From Kitasatospora aureofaciens (GTDB lineage Bacteria; Actinomycetota; Actinomycetes; Streptomycetales; Streptomycetaceae): a stretch of 64,000 nucleotides of DNA. The notes below the pieces were generated by a model. That model was not told the DNA's origin and ran no database searches. It saw nothing but the letters and a program-made list of their open reading frames with translations. Positions 16,396 to 25,753 of this stretch are shown one piece after another. Where the stretch lies: NCBI RefSeq assembly GCF_001188955.3, contig NZ_JPRF03000012.1:1-64000 (forward strand), written 5' to 3'. The first letter of the stretch is position 1. Each line of letters starts with the position of its first letter. Position numbers and translations under genes: made by a program.

Positions 16396-16848
16396 GTGAA
16401 GCCGATGAAGGGGGTTGCCGTGAAGGATCCGGTGCTGGTTTTCGACGGGGACTGCGCGTTCTGCTCGTCCTGTGTGCGCTGGGGGGAGAAGTACCTGCGG
16501 CAGACGCTGGCCTCGGGGGGCTGGGAGGCGGTGCCGTTCCAGTTCGCGGAGCTGGCGGAGTTGGACGCGCTGGCGGGTGGCCGGGCTGAGGTGTCGCCCG
16601 AGCGGGCCGAGCGCGAGGTGCTGTGGGTGACGCCGGCGGGCCGGGTGTACGGGGGTGCGCAGGCGGTGGCGCGGCTGCTGATGCGCTCCGGGGGCGCGTG
16701 GGCGTACCTGGGGGCGCTGATGGCGCTGGGGCCGGTGCGTCCGGTGGCGGGCGTGGTGTACCGCTGGGTGTCGCGCAACCGGCACCGGATGCCGGGGGGT
16801 ACGGCGGCGTGCGCGCTGCCGAGGCGGGGGCCCGTTCAGTCGGTGTAG
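16396..16848 (+). CDS. DCC-family (DUF393) thiol-disulfide oxidoreductase-like protein
   Basis: 150-residue DCC1-like protein with the signature DGDCAFCSSCVRW near the N-terminus (D-x-x-C, C-x-x-C). Such proteins have a glutaredoxin-like fold and are presumed redox proteins; the substrate is unknown. YGGAQAVARLLMRSG and PGGTAACALP near the C-terminus are also typical. GTG 16396 has GGAGGAGG seven bases upstream. Its 3' end overlaps the end of the convergent EF-G-like gene by 13 bases. Confidence 0.85.
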   Translation: MKPMKGVAVKDPVLVFDGDCAFCSSCVRWGEKYLRQTLASGGWEAVPFQFAELAELDALAGGRAEVSPERAEREVLWVTPAGRVYGGAQAVARLLMRSGGAWAYLGALMALGPVRPVAGVVYRWVSRNRHRMPGGTAACALPRRGPVQSV

Positions 16849-18884
16849 CGGTCGGCCAGGGCGGCGGGCATGGGTTCGTGGCGCAGGTAGGCGCGGGAGA
16901 ACTCGGCGGTGCCGTGGGTGAGCGAGCGCAGGTCGACCGGGTAGCGGACGAGTTCGAGTTCCGGGACTTCGGCGCGCAGCAGGGTGAGTCCCTGCCCGCC
17001 GGTCTCGGTGCCGAGGACTCGGCCGCGGCGGGCGGAGAGGTCCCCGAGGACGGCGCCGAGGTACTCGTCGGGCAGCAGGATGCTGACGGCGGCGACGGGT
17101 TCGAGCAGGCGGATGACGGCGTGCTCGGCGGCGTCGCGCAGGGCGAGGGCGGCGGCGTTCTGGAAGGAGGCGTCGGAGGAGTCGACGGAGTGGGCCTTGC
17201 CGTCGGTGAGGGTGACCCGGACATCGACGAGCGGGTGCCCGGTGGCGACGCCCTTGGGGAGCTGGGCGCGTACCCCCTTCTCGACGGAGGGGATGAAGTG
17301 CTTGGGGACGGCTCCGCCGACGACGTGCTCCTGGAACTCGAAGCCGGAGCCGGCCGGGAGGGGTTCGACTTCGAGGTCGCAGATGGCGTACTGGCCGTGG
17401 CCGCCGGACTGTTTGACGAGTCGACCGTGGCCGGCGGCGGCGGTGCCGAAGGTCTCGCGCAGGGCGACCTTGGGTTCGACAGTGTCGACGTGGACGCCGT
17501 GGCGGGTGCGCAGCCGGTCGAGGACGGCCTCGGCGTGGGCCTCGCCGGTGCACCAGAGGACGAGCTGGTGGGTGTCGGGGTTCTGTTCGAGGCGAAGCGC
17601 CGGGTCTTCGGCGCCGAGCCGGGTGAGGGCTTGGGAGAGCTTGTCGTCGTCGGCCTTGCTGTGGGCTTCGACGGCGATCGGCAGGAGGGGTTCGGGGAGG
17701 GTCCAGCTGTCGAGTTCGACGGGGTGGCCGGGCTCGTGGACGGTGTCGCCGGCGCGGGCGGTGGTGAGTTTGGCGGCGCAGACGAGGTCGCCGGCGACGG
17801 CGTGCGGGACGGGGCGCTGGAGTTTGCCGAAGGGGCTGGTGAGCCCGGTGACGCGTTCGTCGCCGTTCTGGTCGGCGGTGTGGGCGGGGCCGACGAGATG
17901 GATCTTGGTGTCGGGGCGCAAGGTGCCGGCGTAGATGCGCAGCAGGCTGATCCGGCCGACGTAGGCGTCGCCGGTGACGCGGACGACCTGGGCGGCGAGC
18001 GGGGCGTCGGGGTCGCAGTCGGGGGCGGGGCGGGTGCGTTCGGTGGGGTTGGGGAAGGTGTGGGCGATCAGGTCGAGGAGTTCGGCGGCGCCGAGGCCGT
18101 TCTCGCTGGTGGGGACGGCGGGGTGGAGGGCGCAGGAGAGGACTTCGCGGCGCATTCCGGCTTCGAGGGCGTCGGTGTCGAGGGGGTCGCCGGAGAGGTA
18201 GCGCTCCATGAGGGTGTCGTCCTGGCCGGAGATGGCTTCGACGAGGCTGTCGTGGGCGGGGCCGGTGTCGGGCAGCGGGGTGGCGTCGCCGTAGGTGTCG
18301 CCGGTGAGGAGGTCGACGCTGCCGTCGGGGTGTCCGTCGTGGAGAACGGGCAGGAAGAGCGGGCGCAGGGTGTCGGGGCCCAGTTCGAAGGCGTCGTGGC
18401 AGGTGGTGAGGATGTCGTCGAAGCCGGTGCGGGCGAGGTCGAGTTTGGCGACGGCGATGGCGCGGGGGATGCCTTCGGCGGCGCACTCGCGCCAGAGGGC
18501 GCGGGTGGGGGCGGTGACCGGGTCGGTGGCGGAGACGACGAAGACGGCGGCGTCGGCGGCGTGCAGGGCGGCGCGCAGGTCGGCGGCGAAGTCGGGGTGG
18601 CCGGGCGGATCGATCAGGTTGATCTTGACGCCCTTCCATTCGAGCGGGAGCAGCGAGAGCTGGACGGAGCGCTGCTGCTGGTGCTCGATGTCCTCGTGGT
18701 CGGAGACCGTGGTGCCCTCGGTGACGCGTCCGGCGCGGCCGATGGCGCCGGCGGCGAGGGCGAGGGATTCGGCGAGGGTGGTCTTGCCCACACCGCTGGA
18801 GCCGATGAGGACGACGTTGCGCAGGTCCTGCGGGCTGGTCACGGCGGGCGCCTGGCCGGCTCGTGCGGTGCTGCGGTCGGGCAT
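16836..18884 (-). CDS. EF-G-like translational GTPase paralogue (EF-G2)
   Basis: 682-residue relative of elongation factor G with the full domain order: GTPase, domain II, III, IV and V. It is not the housekeeping EF-G. The P-loop is GSSGVGKTT (28-36) instead of AHIDAGKTT, G3 is DPPGHPDF (92-99) instead of DTPGHVDF, and the G4 position reads AKLD (145-148) where NKxD is expected, so guanine recognition should be weaker. Actinobacterial FusA2/EF-G2 proteins share these traits; their role is unsettled (M. smegmatis EF-G2 binds GTP but has little translocation activity). ATG 18884 follows GGAGGAG. The gene is convergent with the DCC gene and divergent from pgsA. Confidence 0.9.
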   Translation of the reverse strand: MPDRSTARAGQAPAVTSPQDLRNVVLIGSSGVGKTTLAESLALAAGAIGRAGRVTEGTTVSDHEDIEHQQQRSVQLSLLPLEWKGVKINLIDPPGHPDFAADLRAALHAADAAVFVVSATDPVTAPTRALWRECAAEGIPRAIAVAKLDLARTGFDDILTTCHDAFELGPDTLRPLFLPVLHDGHPDGSVDLLTGDTYGDATPLPDTGPAHDSLVEAISGQDDTLMERYLSGDPLDTDALEAGMRREVLSCALHPAVPTSENGLGAAELLDLIAHTFPNPTERTRPAPDCDPDAPLAAQVVRVTGDAYVGRISLLRIYAGTLRPDTKIHLVGPAHTADQNGDERVTGLTSPFGKLQRPVPHAVAGDLVCAAKLTTARAGDTVHEPGHPVELDSWTLPEPLLPIAVEAHSKADDDKLSQALTRLGAEDPALRLEQNPDTHQLVLWCTGEAHAEAVLDRLRTRHGVHVDTVEPKVALRETFGTAAAGHGRLVKQSGGHGQYAICDLEVEPLPAGSGFEFQEHVVGGAVPKHFIPSVEKGVRAQLPKGVATGHPLVDVRVTLTDGKAHSVDSSDASFQNAAALALRDAAEHAVIRLLEPVAAVSILLPDEYLGAVLGDLSARRGRVLGTETGGQGLTLLRAEVPELELVRYPVDLRSLTHGTAEFSRAYLRHEPMPAALADRYTD

Positions 18885-19114
18885 CGGGGTCTCCTCCCGT
18901 GGCGCCGAGGCTGTCTTTGGCAGTCTAGGGTCGGGTCCGGCGAGGCGCGTGTCGTGCGACCGTCCGGGTGCGGGCGGTGGCCGGGGTGCCGTGCGACGGA
19001 GGGTGTCCCGGGCGTGGCTACGATGGGTGCGCCGGGCGGGCTCATTCGTCCGGCCGTCTGCCGCGTCCGCTGCGCCAGGCGGGTACCTGGGAGATCGGAG
19101 CGGCTGGGAAGGCC

Positions 19115-19762
19115 ATGCTCAACAAATACGCGCGTGCCTTCTTCACACGTGTTCTGACCCCGTTCGCCGCGTTCCTGATCCGGTTGGGCGTGAGCCCGGA
19201 CGCCGTGACGCTGATCGGTACCGCCGGTTCGGTGGCCGGTGCGCTGGTGTTCTTCCCGCGCGGGGAGTTCTTCTGGGGCACCATCACGATCACGCTGTTC
19301 ATCTTCTCGGACCTGGTGGACGGGAACATGGCCCGTCAGCTGGGTCGGAGCAGCAAGTGGGGGGCGTTCCTGGACTCCACGCTGGACCGGGTCGCGGATG
19401 CGGCGATCTTCGGTGGTCTGGCGATGTGGTACGCGGGCAAGGGTGACAACAACCTGCTGTGCGCGGTGGCGATCTTCTGTCTGGCCAGTGGGCTGGTGGT
19501 GTCGTACACCAAGGCGCGGGCGGAGAGCCAGGGCCTGCCGTGCGACGTGTCGGGGCTGGTTGAGCGGGCCGAGCGGCTGGTGATCAGCCTGGTGGCGGCC
19601 GGGGTCGCGGGTCTGCACGAGTTCGGGGTGCCGTACGTGGAGTGGCTGCTGCCGGTGGCGCTGTGGCTGGTGGCGGCGGGCAGCCTGGTGACGGTGTTCC
19701 AGCGGATGCTGACCGTGCGCCGGGAGGCGTTCGAGGCCGACCGAGCGGCGGCCGGGAGTTGA
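19115..19762 (+). CDS. pgsA: Phosphatidylinositol phosphate synthase (CDP-alcohol phosphatidyltransferase)
   Basis: 215-residue membrane enzyme that joins CDP-diacylglycerol to inositol 1-phosphate, the first step of phosphatidylinositol and its mannosides in actinobacteria. The family signature is complete: Asp66-x2-Asp69-Gly70-x2-Ala73-Arg74-x8-Gly83-x3-Asp87-x3-Asp91 within FSDLVDGNMARQLG and FLDSTLD. About five to six transmembrane helices follow. ATG 19115 is preceded by GGGAAGG. The next two genes add the acyl and mannosyl groups to its product, in the same order as in Mycobacterium. Confidence 0.92.
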   Translation: MLNKYARAFFTRVLTPFAAFLIRLGVSPDAVTLIGTAGSVAGALVFFPRGEFFWGTITITLFIFSDLVDGNMARQLGRSSKWGAFLDSTLDRVADAAIFGGLAMWYAGKGDNNLLCAVAIFCLASGLVVSYTKARAESQGLPCDVSGLVERAERLVISLVAAGVAGLHEFGVPYVEWLLPVALWLVAAGSLVTVFQRMLTVRREAFEADRAAAGS

Positions 19763-19778
19763 CGGGGGGCGTCCTGCG

Positions 19779-20747
19779 GTGACGGACCGACTGGTGTACT
19801 GGGCGTACGCGCTGGGGTGGGCGGTGCTGAAGCACCTGCCGGAGCCGGTGGCGCGGTGGCTGTTCGACCGGCTGGCGGACTATGCGTGGCGCCGCCGGGG
19901 ACCGCGGGTGCTCCAGCTGGAGGCGAACCTTCGGCGGGTGCGTCCGGGGCTGCACGAGGCGGCGCTGCGGCGGTTGTCGCGGGCCGGGATGCGGTCGTAC
20001 CTGCGGTACTGGATGGAGTCCTTCCGGCTGCCGGTGTGGAGCCGGGAGCGGGTCCTGCGGGACGTCCAGGTGGACGGCCTGGAGCGCCTGCGGGAGGCGC
20101 TGGAGTCCGGGCGGGGCGCGGTGGTGGCGCTGCCGCACATGGGCAACTGGGATTTGGCAGGCACCTGGATAGCGCAGCTGGGCCACCCGTTCACCACGGT
20201 CGCCGAGCGGCTGAAGCCGGAGCGGCTGTTCGACCGGTTCGTCGCGTTCCGGGAGGGCCAGGGCATGGAGGTCCTGGCGTTGACCGGTGGCGGGGTGAAC
20301 GTGATCGGCACGCTGGCGCGGCGGCTGCGCGAGGGCAAGCTGGTCTGCCTGGTGGGGGACCGGGACCTCTCGGAGGCGGGCATCGAGGTGTCGTTCTTCG
20401 GTGAGCCGACCCGGATGCCGGCCGGGCCGGCGGCGCTGTGCCAGCGCACGGGGGCGGCGCTGCTGCCGGCGACGCTGTGGTACGACGGCCCGGTGCTGCG
20501 CGGGACCATCCACCCCGAGGTGCCGGTGCCCGAGGAGGGCGACCGCAAGGCGCGGACGCTGGCGATGACCCAGGCGATGGCCGACGTGTGGCAGCGCGGG
20601 ATCGGCGAGCACCCGCAGGACTGGCACATGCTGCAGAAGTTCTGGCTGGCCGACCTGCCGGCCCGTGAGCCGGCGGCGGGGGGCGGGTCCGCCGGTGCGC
20701 GTCCCGAGTCCGCCGCGGAGCCCGCCGCCGGGGCCTCCGGGGCCTAG
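19779..20747 (+). CDS. Phosphatidylinositol mannoside acyltransferase
   Basis: 322-residue LPLAT/HtrB-family acyltransferase that transfers a fatty acyl chain to the mannose of phosphatidylinositol mannosides at the inner membrane. The HxxxxD motif is His120-Met-Gly-Asn-Trp-Asp125 in ALPHMGNWDLAG; downstream GDRDLSEAGIEVSFFG and MPAGPAALCQRTGA match the family. The C-terminal ~25 residues are Ala/Gly/Pro rich. GTG 19779 starts 16 bases after pgsA, and the order pgsA, acyltransferase, pimA is that of the mycobacterial PIM operon. Confidence 0.9.
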   Translation: MTDRLVYWAYALGWAVLKHLPEPVARWLFDRLADYAWRRRGPRVLQLEANLRRVRPGLHEAALRRLSRAGMRSYLRYWMESFRLPVWSRERVLRDVQVDGLERLREALESGRGAVVALPHMGNWDLAGTWIAQLGHPFTTVAERLKPERLFDRFVAFREGQGMEVLALTGGGVNVIGTLARRLREGKLVCLVGDRDLSEAGIEVSFFGEPTRMPAGPAALCQRTGAALLPATLWYDGPVLRGTIHPEVPVPEEGDRKARTLAMTQAMADVWQRGIGEHPQDWHMLQKFWLADLPAREPAAGGGSAGARPESAAEPAAGASGA

Positions 20748-20799
20748 GGAGCGCCCTGGCCCGGCCCGTACGACCTGCCCGAAGGAGCTTGAGGAACCC

Positions 20800-21984
20800 G
20801 TGAAGATCGGCATCGTCTGCCCGTACGACTGGGACGTCCCCGGCGGGGTGCAGTTCCACATCCGGGACCTCGCCGAGCACCTGATCGGCCTGGGGCACGA
20901 GGTGTCGGTGCTGGCGCCGGCCGAGGACGAGGAGGCGCTGCCGCCGTACGTGGTCTCGGCGGGGCGGGCGGTGGCCGTGCCGTACAACGGGTCGGTGGCA
21001 CGGCTGAGCTTCGGCATCCTGTCGGCGGCGCGGGTGCGGAGGTGGCTGCGCGAGGGGCACTTCGACATCCTGCACGTGCACGAGCCGGCCTCGCCGAGCC
21101 TGTCGATGCTGGCGGCCTGGTCGGCCACCGGGCCGATGGTGGGCACCTTCCACACCTCGAACCCGCGGTCGCGGGCGATGATCGCGGCCTCGCCGATACT
21201 CCAGCCCGGGCTGGAGAAGATGCGGGCCCGGATCGCGGTGTCGGAGTACGCCCGGCGAACCCTGGTGGAGCACCTGGGCGGGGACGCGGTGGTGATCCCG
21301 AACGGGGTGGACGTCGGGTTCTTCGCGGGGGCCGAGCCGGACGAGCGGTGGACCGGCCGCGCGGCGGCGGGGGAGCCGGGCACGATCGGCTTCATCGGCC
21401 GGATCAACGAGCCGCGCAAGGGCCTGCCGACGCTGCTGGCGGCGCTGCCCAGGATCCTGGCCGAGCGGCCGGGGGTGCGGCTGCTGGTGGCGGGCAAGGG
21501 CGACGAGGAGGAGGCCGTGGCCGGCCTGCCGCCCGAGGTCCGCGGGCAGGTGGAGTTCCTGGGCATGGTCTCGGACCGGGAGAAGGCGCGGCTGCTGCGC
21601 AGCGTGGACCTGTACGTGGCGCCGAACACCGGGGGCGAGAGCTTCGGGATCATCCTGGTGGAGGCGATGTCGGCGGGTGCCCCGGTACTGGCGAGCGACC
21701 TCGACGCGTTCAAGCAGGTGCTGGACGGCGGCGACGCCGGGGAGCTGTTCCCGGTGGAGGACGCGGACGCGCTGGCCCGTACGGCGCTGCGGCTGCTGGG
21801 GGATCCGGCGCGGCTGGAGGAGCTGAGCAAGGCGGCCTCGCGGCACGTGCGGCGGTTCGACTGGTCGACGGTCGGCGCGGACATCCTGGCGGTGTACGAG
21901 ACCGTGACGGCGGGGGCCGCGGCGGTGGTCGAGGAGGACGTCCGCAGCGGGCGGCGGGGGCGGTTCGGGCTGGCGAGGGACTGA
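20800..21984 (+). CDS. pimA: Phosphatidyl-myo-inositol alpha-mannosyltransferase
   Basis: 394-residue GT-B glycosyltransferase (GT4) that adds the first mannose from GDP-mannose to phosphatidylinositol. Features: N-terminal KIGIVCPYDWDVPGGVQFHI with the Gly-Gly loop, an interdomain VIPNGVDV, and the donor-binding EX7E segment NTGGESFGIILVEAMSAG. GTG 20800 gives the usual PimA start. GAAGGAG is 12 bases upstream and GAGGAA only three, so the site of initiation is slightly unusual. Last gene of the pgsA-acyltransferase-pimA operon. Confidence 0.92.
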   Translation: MKIGIVCPYDWDVPGGVQFHIRDLAEHLIGLGHEVSVLAPAEDEEALPPYVVSAGRAVAVPYNGSVARLSFGILSAARVRRWLREGHFDILHVHEPASPSLSMLAAWSATGPMVGTFHTSNPRSRAMIAASPILQPGLEKMRARIAVSEYARRTLVEHLGGDAVVIPNGVDVGFFAGAEPDERWTGRAAAGEPGTIGFIGRINEPRKGLPTLLAALPRILAERPGVRLLVAGKGDEEEAVAGLPPEVRGQVEFLGMVSDREKARLLRSVDLYVAPNTGGESFGIILVEAMSAGAPVLASDLDAFKQVLDGGDAGELFPVEDADALARTALRLLGDPARLEELSKAASRHVRRFDWSTVGADILAVYETVTAGAAAVVEEDVRSGRRGRFGLARD

Positions 21985-22091
21985 GCGCCGGGACCGGGTG
22001 CCGGGACCGAGCGCCCGGGGCTTCCGAGGGCCCGGATGTCAGCGGCGTTAGGGTCGGGCCGAACGCACCACTGTGACCCATGGGGGAAACG

Positions 22092-22454
22092 ATGCCGCAG
22101 ATCTCCGTCGACTACTCGTCCGGCCTGGCCGGGACCTTCGACCGCCGGGCGCTGGGCCTGGCCATCAACCGGCTGGCCGAGGAGACCATCGACGCCAAGC
22201 CGGAGTCCTGCAAGACGCTGTTCCGGCAGAGCGAGGAACTGGTGGTCGGCAGCACCGGGCTGGGGGGCGACGCCCAGGTGTACGTCGAGTTCCAGATCTT
22301 CCCGGGCCGTACGCCGGAGGCGAAGGCGGCGCTGAGCGAGGGCGTCATGGCCCTGCTGGCCGAGCACGTCGCCCCGCTGCCGGGAGGCCGGCTGTTCACG
22401 GCGGTCAGCATCGAGGACATCGACCGGGAGAGCTACCGCAACGCGACCGCCTGA
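22092..22454 (+). CDS. Tautomerase-superfamily-like protein (CHMI type)
   Basis: 120-residue protein similar in size and layout to 5-carboxymethyl-2-hydroxymuconate isomerase. ATG 22092 is chosen because it puts a proline immediately after the initiator Met (MPQISVDYS), as required for the catalytic Pro1 of this superfamily; an upstream in-frame ATG at 22080 would abolish this. The segments VYVEFQIFPGRTPEAKAALSEG and MALLAEHVAP match the isomerase helix-strand repeat. No homoprotocatechuate genes are nearby, so the substrate is unknown. Confidence 0.72.
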   Translation: MPQISVDYSSGLAGTFDRRALGLAINRLAEETIDAKPESCKTLFRQSEELVVGSTGLGGDAQVYVEFQIFPGRTPEAKAALSEGVMALLAEHVAPLPGGRLFTAVSIEDIDRESYRNATA

Positions 22455-22515
22455 GTGCGCCGCCGTGGCTGACGCCGGGCGGGGCGGCCGGTGACACCCG
22501 GTAACGTAGCGGTCC

Positions 22516-23061
22516 GTGACTACCTGGATCTGGGCCGGCGTGGCCGTGGTGCTGTTCGGCATGTACCTGAGTTGGACGGCCGGGCGCCTGGACCGGCTGC
22601 ACGCCCGGATCGACGCGGCGCGCGCGGCGCTGGACGCGCAGTTGGTCCGCCGGGCCTCGGTGGCGATGGAGCTGGCGACGTCCTCGCTGCTGGATCCGGC
22701 GGCCTCGCTGCTGCTGCTGGACGCGGCGCACGCGGCCCGGCAGGCCGAGGACGAGCAGCGCGAGGTGGCGGAGAGCCAGCTGAGCCTGGCACTGCGGGCG
22801 GTGCTGGACGAGCCGGAGCAGGTGGCGGCGCTGGTGGCCGAGCCGGGTGGCGAGGAGGCGGTTCGGGACCTGACGGCCGCGGTGCGCCGGGTCCCGATGG
22901 CCCGCCGGTTCCACAACGACGCGGTGCGGGCGGCGCGGGCGGTGCGGGAGCACCGGCTGGTGCGGTACTTCCGGCTGGCGGGCAAGGCGCCGTTCCCGAT
23001 GGCCTTCGAGATGGACGACGCCGCACCGCCCGCCCTCACGCCGGAAGGGGCGCCCGCGTAG
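22516..23061 (+). CDS. LemA-like membrane-anchored protein
   Basis: 181-residue protein with an N-terminal transmembrane helix ([17 protein letters not shown], residues 4-20) and a long helical extracytoplasmic or cytoplasmic part. [27 protein letters not shown] and the C-terminal [20 protein letters not shown] with FPMAFEMDD resemble the LemA family (helical protein with a C-terminal Phe-Glu motif). Function of LemA proteins is poorly known. GTG 22516 is the apparent start. In Streptomyces and Mycobacterium a gene of this type lies between pimA and pdxS. Confidence 0.65.
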   Translation: MTTWIWAGVAVVLFGMYLSWTAGRLDRLHARIDAARAALDAQLVRRASVAMELATSSLLDPAASLLLLDAAHAARQAEDEQREVAESQLSLALRAVLDEPEQVAALVAEPGGEEAVRDLTAAVRRVPMARRFHNDAVRAARAVREHRLVRYFRLAGKAPFPMAFEMDDAAPPALTPEGAPA

Positions 23062-23146
23062 GGTCTGTCCCCGGATACGGCCCGTTTGTCGCATCCCGTC
23101 GCCCGGGCTGGACTTGGTGGCACATCGTTGGGCCACCCGTTCCGCC

Positions 23147-23152
23147 TACCAT
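23147..23152 (+). promoter_or_regulatory. Candidate -10 box of pdxS
   Basis: TACCAT lies about 40 bases before the pdxS start codon. I see no good -35 hexamer at 16-18 bases, so this is only a candidate. The same hexamer occurs in the CTCGGTACCAT motif upstream of thrS and relA. Confidence 0.3.
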
Positions 23153-23191
23153 AGGGCGATAGCACTGGTTCATCTTCGAGTGAGGTCTCAC

Positions 23192-24103
23192 GTGTCCACC
23201 ACCCCCACCACCGCAGACCAGCCGCAGATCGGTACCGCCCGGGTCAAGCGCGGCATGGCCGAGCAGCTCAAGGGCGGTGTGATCATGGACGTGGTCAACG
23301 CCGAGCAGGCGAAGATCGCCGAGGACGCCGGCGCGGTGGCCGTCATGGCGCTGGAGCGGGTTCCGGCCGACATCCGCAAGGACGGCGGCGTGGCCCGCAT
23401 GTCCGACCCGAACATGATCGAGGAGATCATCGAGGCGGTCTCCATCCCGGTGATGGCCAAGTCCCGCATCGGTCACTTCGTCGAGGCCCAGGTCCTGCAG
23501 TCCCTCGGGGTCGACTACATCGACGAGTCCGAGGTGCTGACCCCGGCCGACGAGGTCAACCACTCCGACAAGTGGGCCTTCACCACCCCCTTCGTCTGCG
23601 GTGCCACCAACCTGGGCGAGGCCCTGCGCCGTATCGCCGAGGGCGCGGCCATGATCCGCTCGAAGGGCGAGGCCGGCACCGGCAACGTCGTCGAGGCCGT
23701 CCGCCACCTGCGCCAGATCAAGAACGAGATCGGCCACCTGCGCGCGCTGGACCACAACGAGCTGTACGCCGCCGCCAAGGAGCTGCGCGCCCCGTACGAG
23801 CTGGTCAAGGAGGTCGCCGAGCTCGGCAAGCTGCCGGTCGTGCTGTTCTCCGCCGGTGGCGTGGCCACCCCGGCCGACGCCGCGCTGATGCGCCAGCTGG
23901 GCGCCGAGGGCGTCTTCGTCGGCTCCGGCATCTTCAAGTCGGGCGACCCGGCCAAGCGTGCCGCCGCCATCGTGAAGGCCACCACCTTCTTCGACGACCC
24001 GAAGATCATCGCCGATGCCTCCCGCAACCTGGGCGAGGCCATGGTCGGCATCAACTGCGACACCCTGCCGGAGACCGAGCGCTACGCCAACCGCGGCTGG
24101 TAA
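23192..24103 (+). CDS. pdxS: Pyridoxal 5'-phosphate synthase subunit PdxS
   Basis: 303-residue synthase subunit of the deoxyxylulose-independent vitamin B6 pathway. It makes PLP from ribose 5-phosphate, glyceraldehyde 3-phosphate and ammonia supplied by PdxT. The (beta/alpha)8 barrel carries Lys90 in [14 protein letters not shown] and Lys158 in [11 protein letters not shown], the two lysines that carry covalent intermediates. Phosphate site [15 protein letters not shown] is intact. GTG 23192 gives the normal length; GAGGT lies five bases upstream. Expected to form a dodecamer decorated with PdxT. A terminator-like stem-loop separates it from pdxT. Confidence 0.97.
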   Translation: MSTTPTTADQPQIGTARVKRGMAEQLKGGVIMDVVNAEQAKIAEDAGAVAVMALERVPADIRKDGGVARMSDPNMIEEIIEAVSIPVMAKSRIGHFVEAQVLQSLGVDYIDESEVLTPADEVNHSDKWAFTTPFVCGATNLGEALRRIAEGAAMIRSKGEAGTGNVVEAVRHLRQIKNEIGHLRALDHNELYAAAKELRAPYELVKEVAELGKLPVVLFSAGGVATPADAALMRQLGAEGVFVGSGIFKSGDPAKRAAAIVKATTFFDDPKIIADASRNLGEAMVGINCDTLPETERYANRGW

Positions 24104-24121
24104 TCGCTTCCTCCCCTTCGC

Positions 24122-24156
24122 CGGCCCGCCGCAGCGCCTCGGTGTGCGGCGGGCCG
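24122..24156 (+). terminator. Stem-loop between pdxS and pdxT
   Basis: CGGCCCGCCGCA (24122-24133) pairs exactly with TGCGGCGGGCCG (24145-24156), 11-base loop. It may attenuate rather than end transcription, since pdxT begins 44 bases later. Confidence 0.6.
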
Positions 24157-24199
24157 CGCCGCGTACGCCCGTAGTAACGATCGATTGAGGTTGAAGACC

Positions 24200-24817
24200 G
24201 TGAGCACTCCCGTCATCGGCGTCCTCGCCCTGCAGGGCGACGTCCGCGAGCACCTGGTGGCGCTGGCCGAGGCCGACGCGCTCGCCCGTCCGGTGCGCCG
24301 CGCCGAGGAGCTGGCCGAGGTCGACGCGCTGGTGATCCCCGGTGGGGAGTCCACCACCATGTCCAAGCTGGCACTGCTGTTCGGCGTGATGGACCCGCTG
24401 CGCGAGCGGGTCGCCGCCGGCATGCCGGTGTACGGCACCTGCGCGGGCATGATCATGCTGGCCGACAAGATCCTCGACGGCCGGGAGGACCAGGAGAGCG
24501 TCGGCGGCATCGACATGACGGTGCGCCGCAACGCCTTCGGCCGCCAGAACGAGTCCTTCGAGTCGGGGATCGCCTTCAAGGGCCTGGACGACGCGCCGGT
24601 GCACGGCGTCTTCATCCGCGCCCCCTGGGTCGAGGCGGTCGGCGCGGGCGTCGAGGTGCTGGCCGAGCTGCCCGGCGCGGACGGGCCGGAGAGCCGGATC
24701 GTGGCCGTGCGCCAGGGGAACCTGCTGGCCACCTCGTTCCACCCGGAGCTCACCGGCGACCACCGGGTGCACGCCTACTTCGTGAAGATGGTCGAGGAGC
24801 ACCTCGCCGCCGAGTAG
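24200..24817 (+). CDS. pdxT: Pyridoxal 5'-phosphate synthase glutaminase subunit PdxT
   Basis: 205-residue class I glutamine amidotransferase that releases ammonia from glutamine and channels it to PdxS. The catalytic triad is Cys81 in YGTCAGMIM, His181 and Glu183 in [21 protein letters not shown] and [12 protein letters not shown] are the usual PdxT signatures. GTG 24200 is chosen by the family start ([12 protein letters not shown]); a TTG at 24185 would only add five residues. YebC follows 88 bases later, the same order as in mycobacteria. Confidence 0.96.
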   Translation: MSTPVIGVLALQGDVREHLVALAEADALARPVRRAEELAEVDALVIPGGESTTMSKLALLFGVMDPLRERVAAGMPVYGTCAGMIMLADKILDGREDQESVGGIDMTVRRNAFGRQNESFESGIAFKGLDDAPVHGVFIRAPWVEAVGAGVEVLAELPGADGPESRIVAVRQGNLLATSFHPELTGDHRVHAYFVKMVEEHLAAE

Positions 24818-24905
24818 GGCCCGGTGGCCGTGTGTGCCTCACCGGTGACGACACCGGTAAGATCTCATCTGTTCATTTCCCTTTGGCGACGTAAAGGAGC
24901 TGGCG

Positions 24906-25664
24906 ATGTCCGGCCACTCTAAGTGGGCTACCACCAAGCACAAGAAGGCCGTGATCGACGCCAAGCGCGGCAAGCTCTTCGCCAAGATGATCAAGAACAT
25001 CGAGGTGGCGGCGCGCACCGGCGGTCCCGACCCGGCGGGCAACCCCACCCTCTACGACGCCATCCAGAAGGCGAAGAAGAGCTCGGTCCCGATCGACAAC
25101 ATCAACCGCGCCGTCAAGCGCGGTGGCGGTCTGGAGGCCGGCGGCGCCGACTACCAGACCATCATGTACGAGGGCTACGGCCCGAACGGCGTCGCCGTCC
25201 TGATCGAGTGCCTCACCGACAACCGCAACCGCGCGGCCTCCGACGTGCGCGTCGCGATGACCCGAAACGGCGGCTCGATGGCCGACCCGGGCTCGGTGTC
25301 CTACCTGTTCACCCGCAAGGGCGTCGTGATCGTCCCCAAGGCGGACGGTGTCGACGAGGACAAGCTGTTCGAGATCGTCCTCGACCAGGACCCCGAGGAG
25401 ATCAACGACCTCGGCGACTCCTTCGAGATCGTCTCCGAGGCCTCCAAGATGGTCGACGTGCGCACCGCGCTGGTCGACGCCGGCGTCGACTACGACTCGG
25501 CCGAGGCCAACTTCCTCCCGAGCATGCAGGTCGAGCTGGACGTCGACGGCGCCCGCAAGATCCTCAAGCTGATCGACGCCCTGGAGGACAGCGACGACGT
25601 GCAGAACGTCTTCGCCAACTTCGACATCCCCGACGAGGTCGGCGCGCAGCTCGACGCCGAGTAG
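24906..25664 (+). CDS. yebC: YebC/PmpR-family regulator
   Basis: 252-residue YebC family protein. Members have been described both as DNA-binding regulators, often of recombination genes, and more recently as translation factors that help ribosomes at difficult proline stretches. The N-terminal [20 protein letters not shown] and [19 protein letters not shown] segments, and the acidic C-terminal domains, are canonical. ATG 24906 has AAAGGAG eight bases upstream. It lies directly before ruvCAB, its usual place in many bacteria. ACCGGT repeats (24840-24860) lie upstream, without known meaning. Confidence 0.93.
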   Translation: MSGHSKWATTKHKKAVIDAKRGKLFAKMIKNIEVAARTGGPDPAGNPTLYDAIQKAKKSSVPIDNINRAVKRGGGLEAGGADYQTIMYEGYGPNGVAVLIECLTDNRNRAASDVRVAMTRNGGSMADPGSVSYLFTRKGVVIVPKADGVDEDKLFEIVLDQDPEEINDLGDSFEIVSEASKMVDVRTALVDAGVDYDSAEANFLPSMQVELDVDGARKILKLIDALEDSDDVQNVFANFDIPDEVGAQLDAE

Positions 25665-25707
25665 GCGCGGCATCGGTCGATCGACGGCGAGTGACCGTTC
25701 TCACTGC

Positions 25708-25739
25708 CCGGCCCGGTGGTCCCAGGACCGCCGGGCCGG
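25708..25739 (+). terminator. Stem-loop after yebC
   Basis: CCGGCCCGGTGGTCC (25708-25722) pairs with GGACCGCCGGGCCGG (25725-25739) with one G-U pair. It separates yebC from the ruvC promoter region. Confidence 0.6.
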
Positions 25740-25753
25740 TGTCGTCCGCGGGG

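Noticed and set aside
16623..19157. 844-residue rightward frame over the EF-G-like gene
   Set aside because: Gly/Val/Ala-rich antisense translation; the leftward EF-G2 reading has all five conserved domains.
19584..23165. 1193-residue leftward frame over the PIM genes
   Set aside because: Ser/Arg/Pro-rich antisense frame crossing several well-supported genes.
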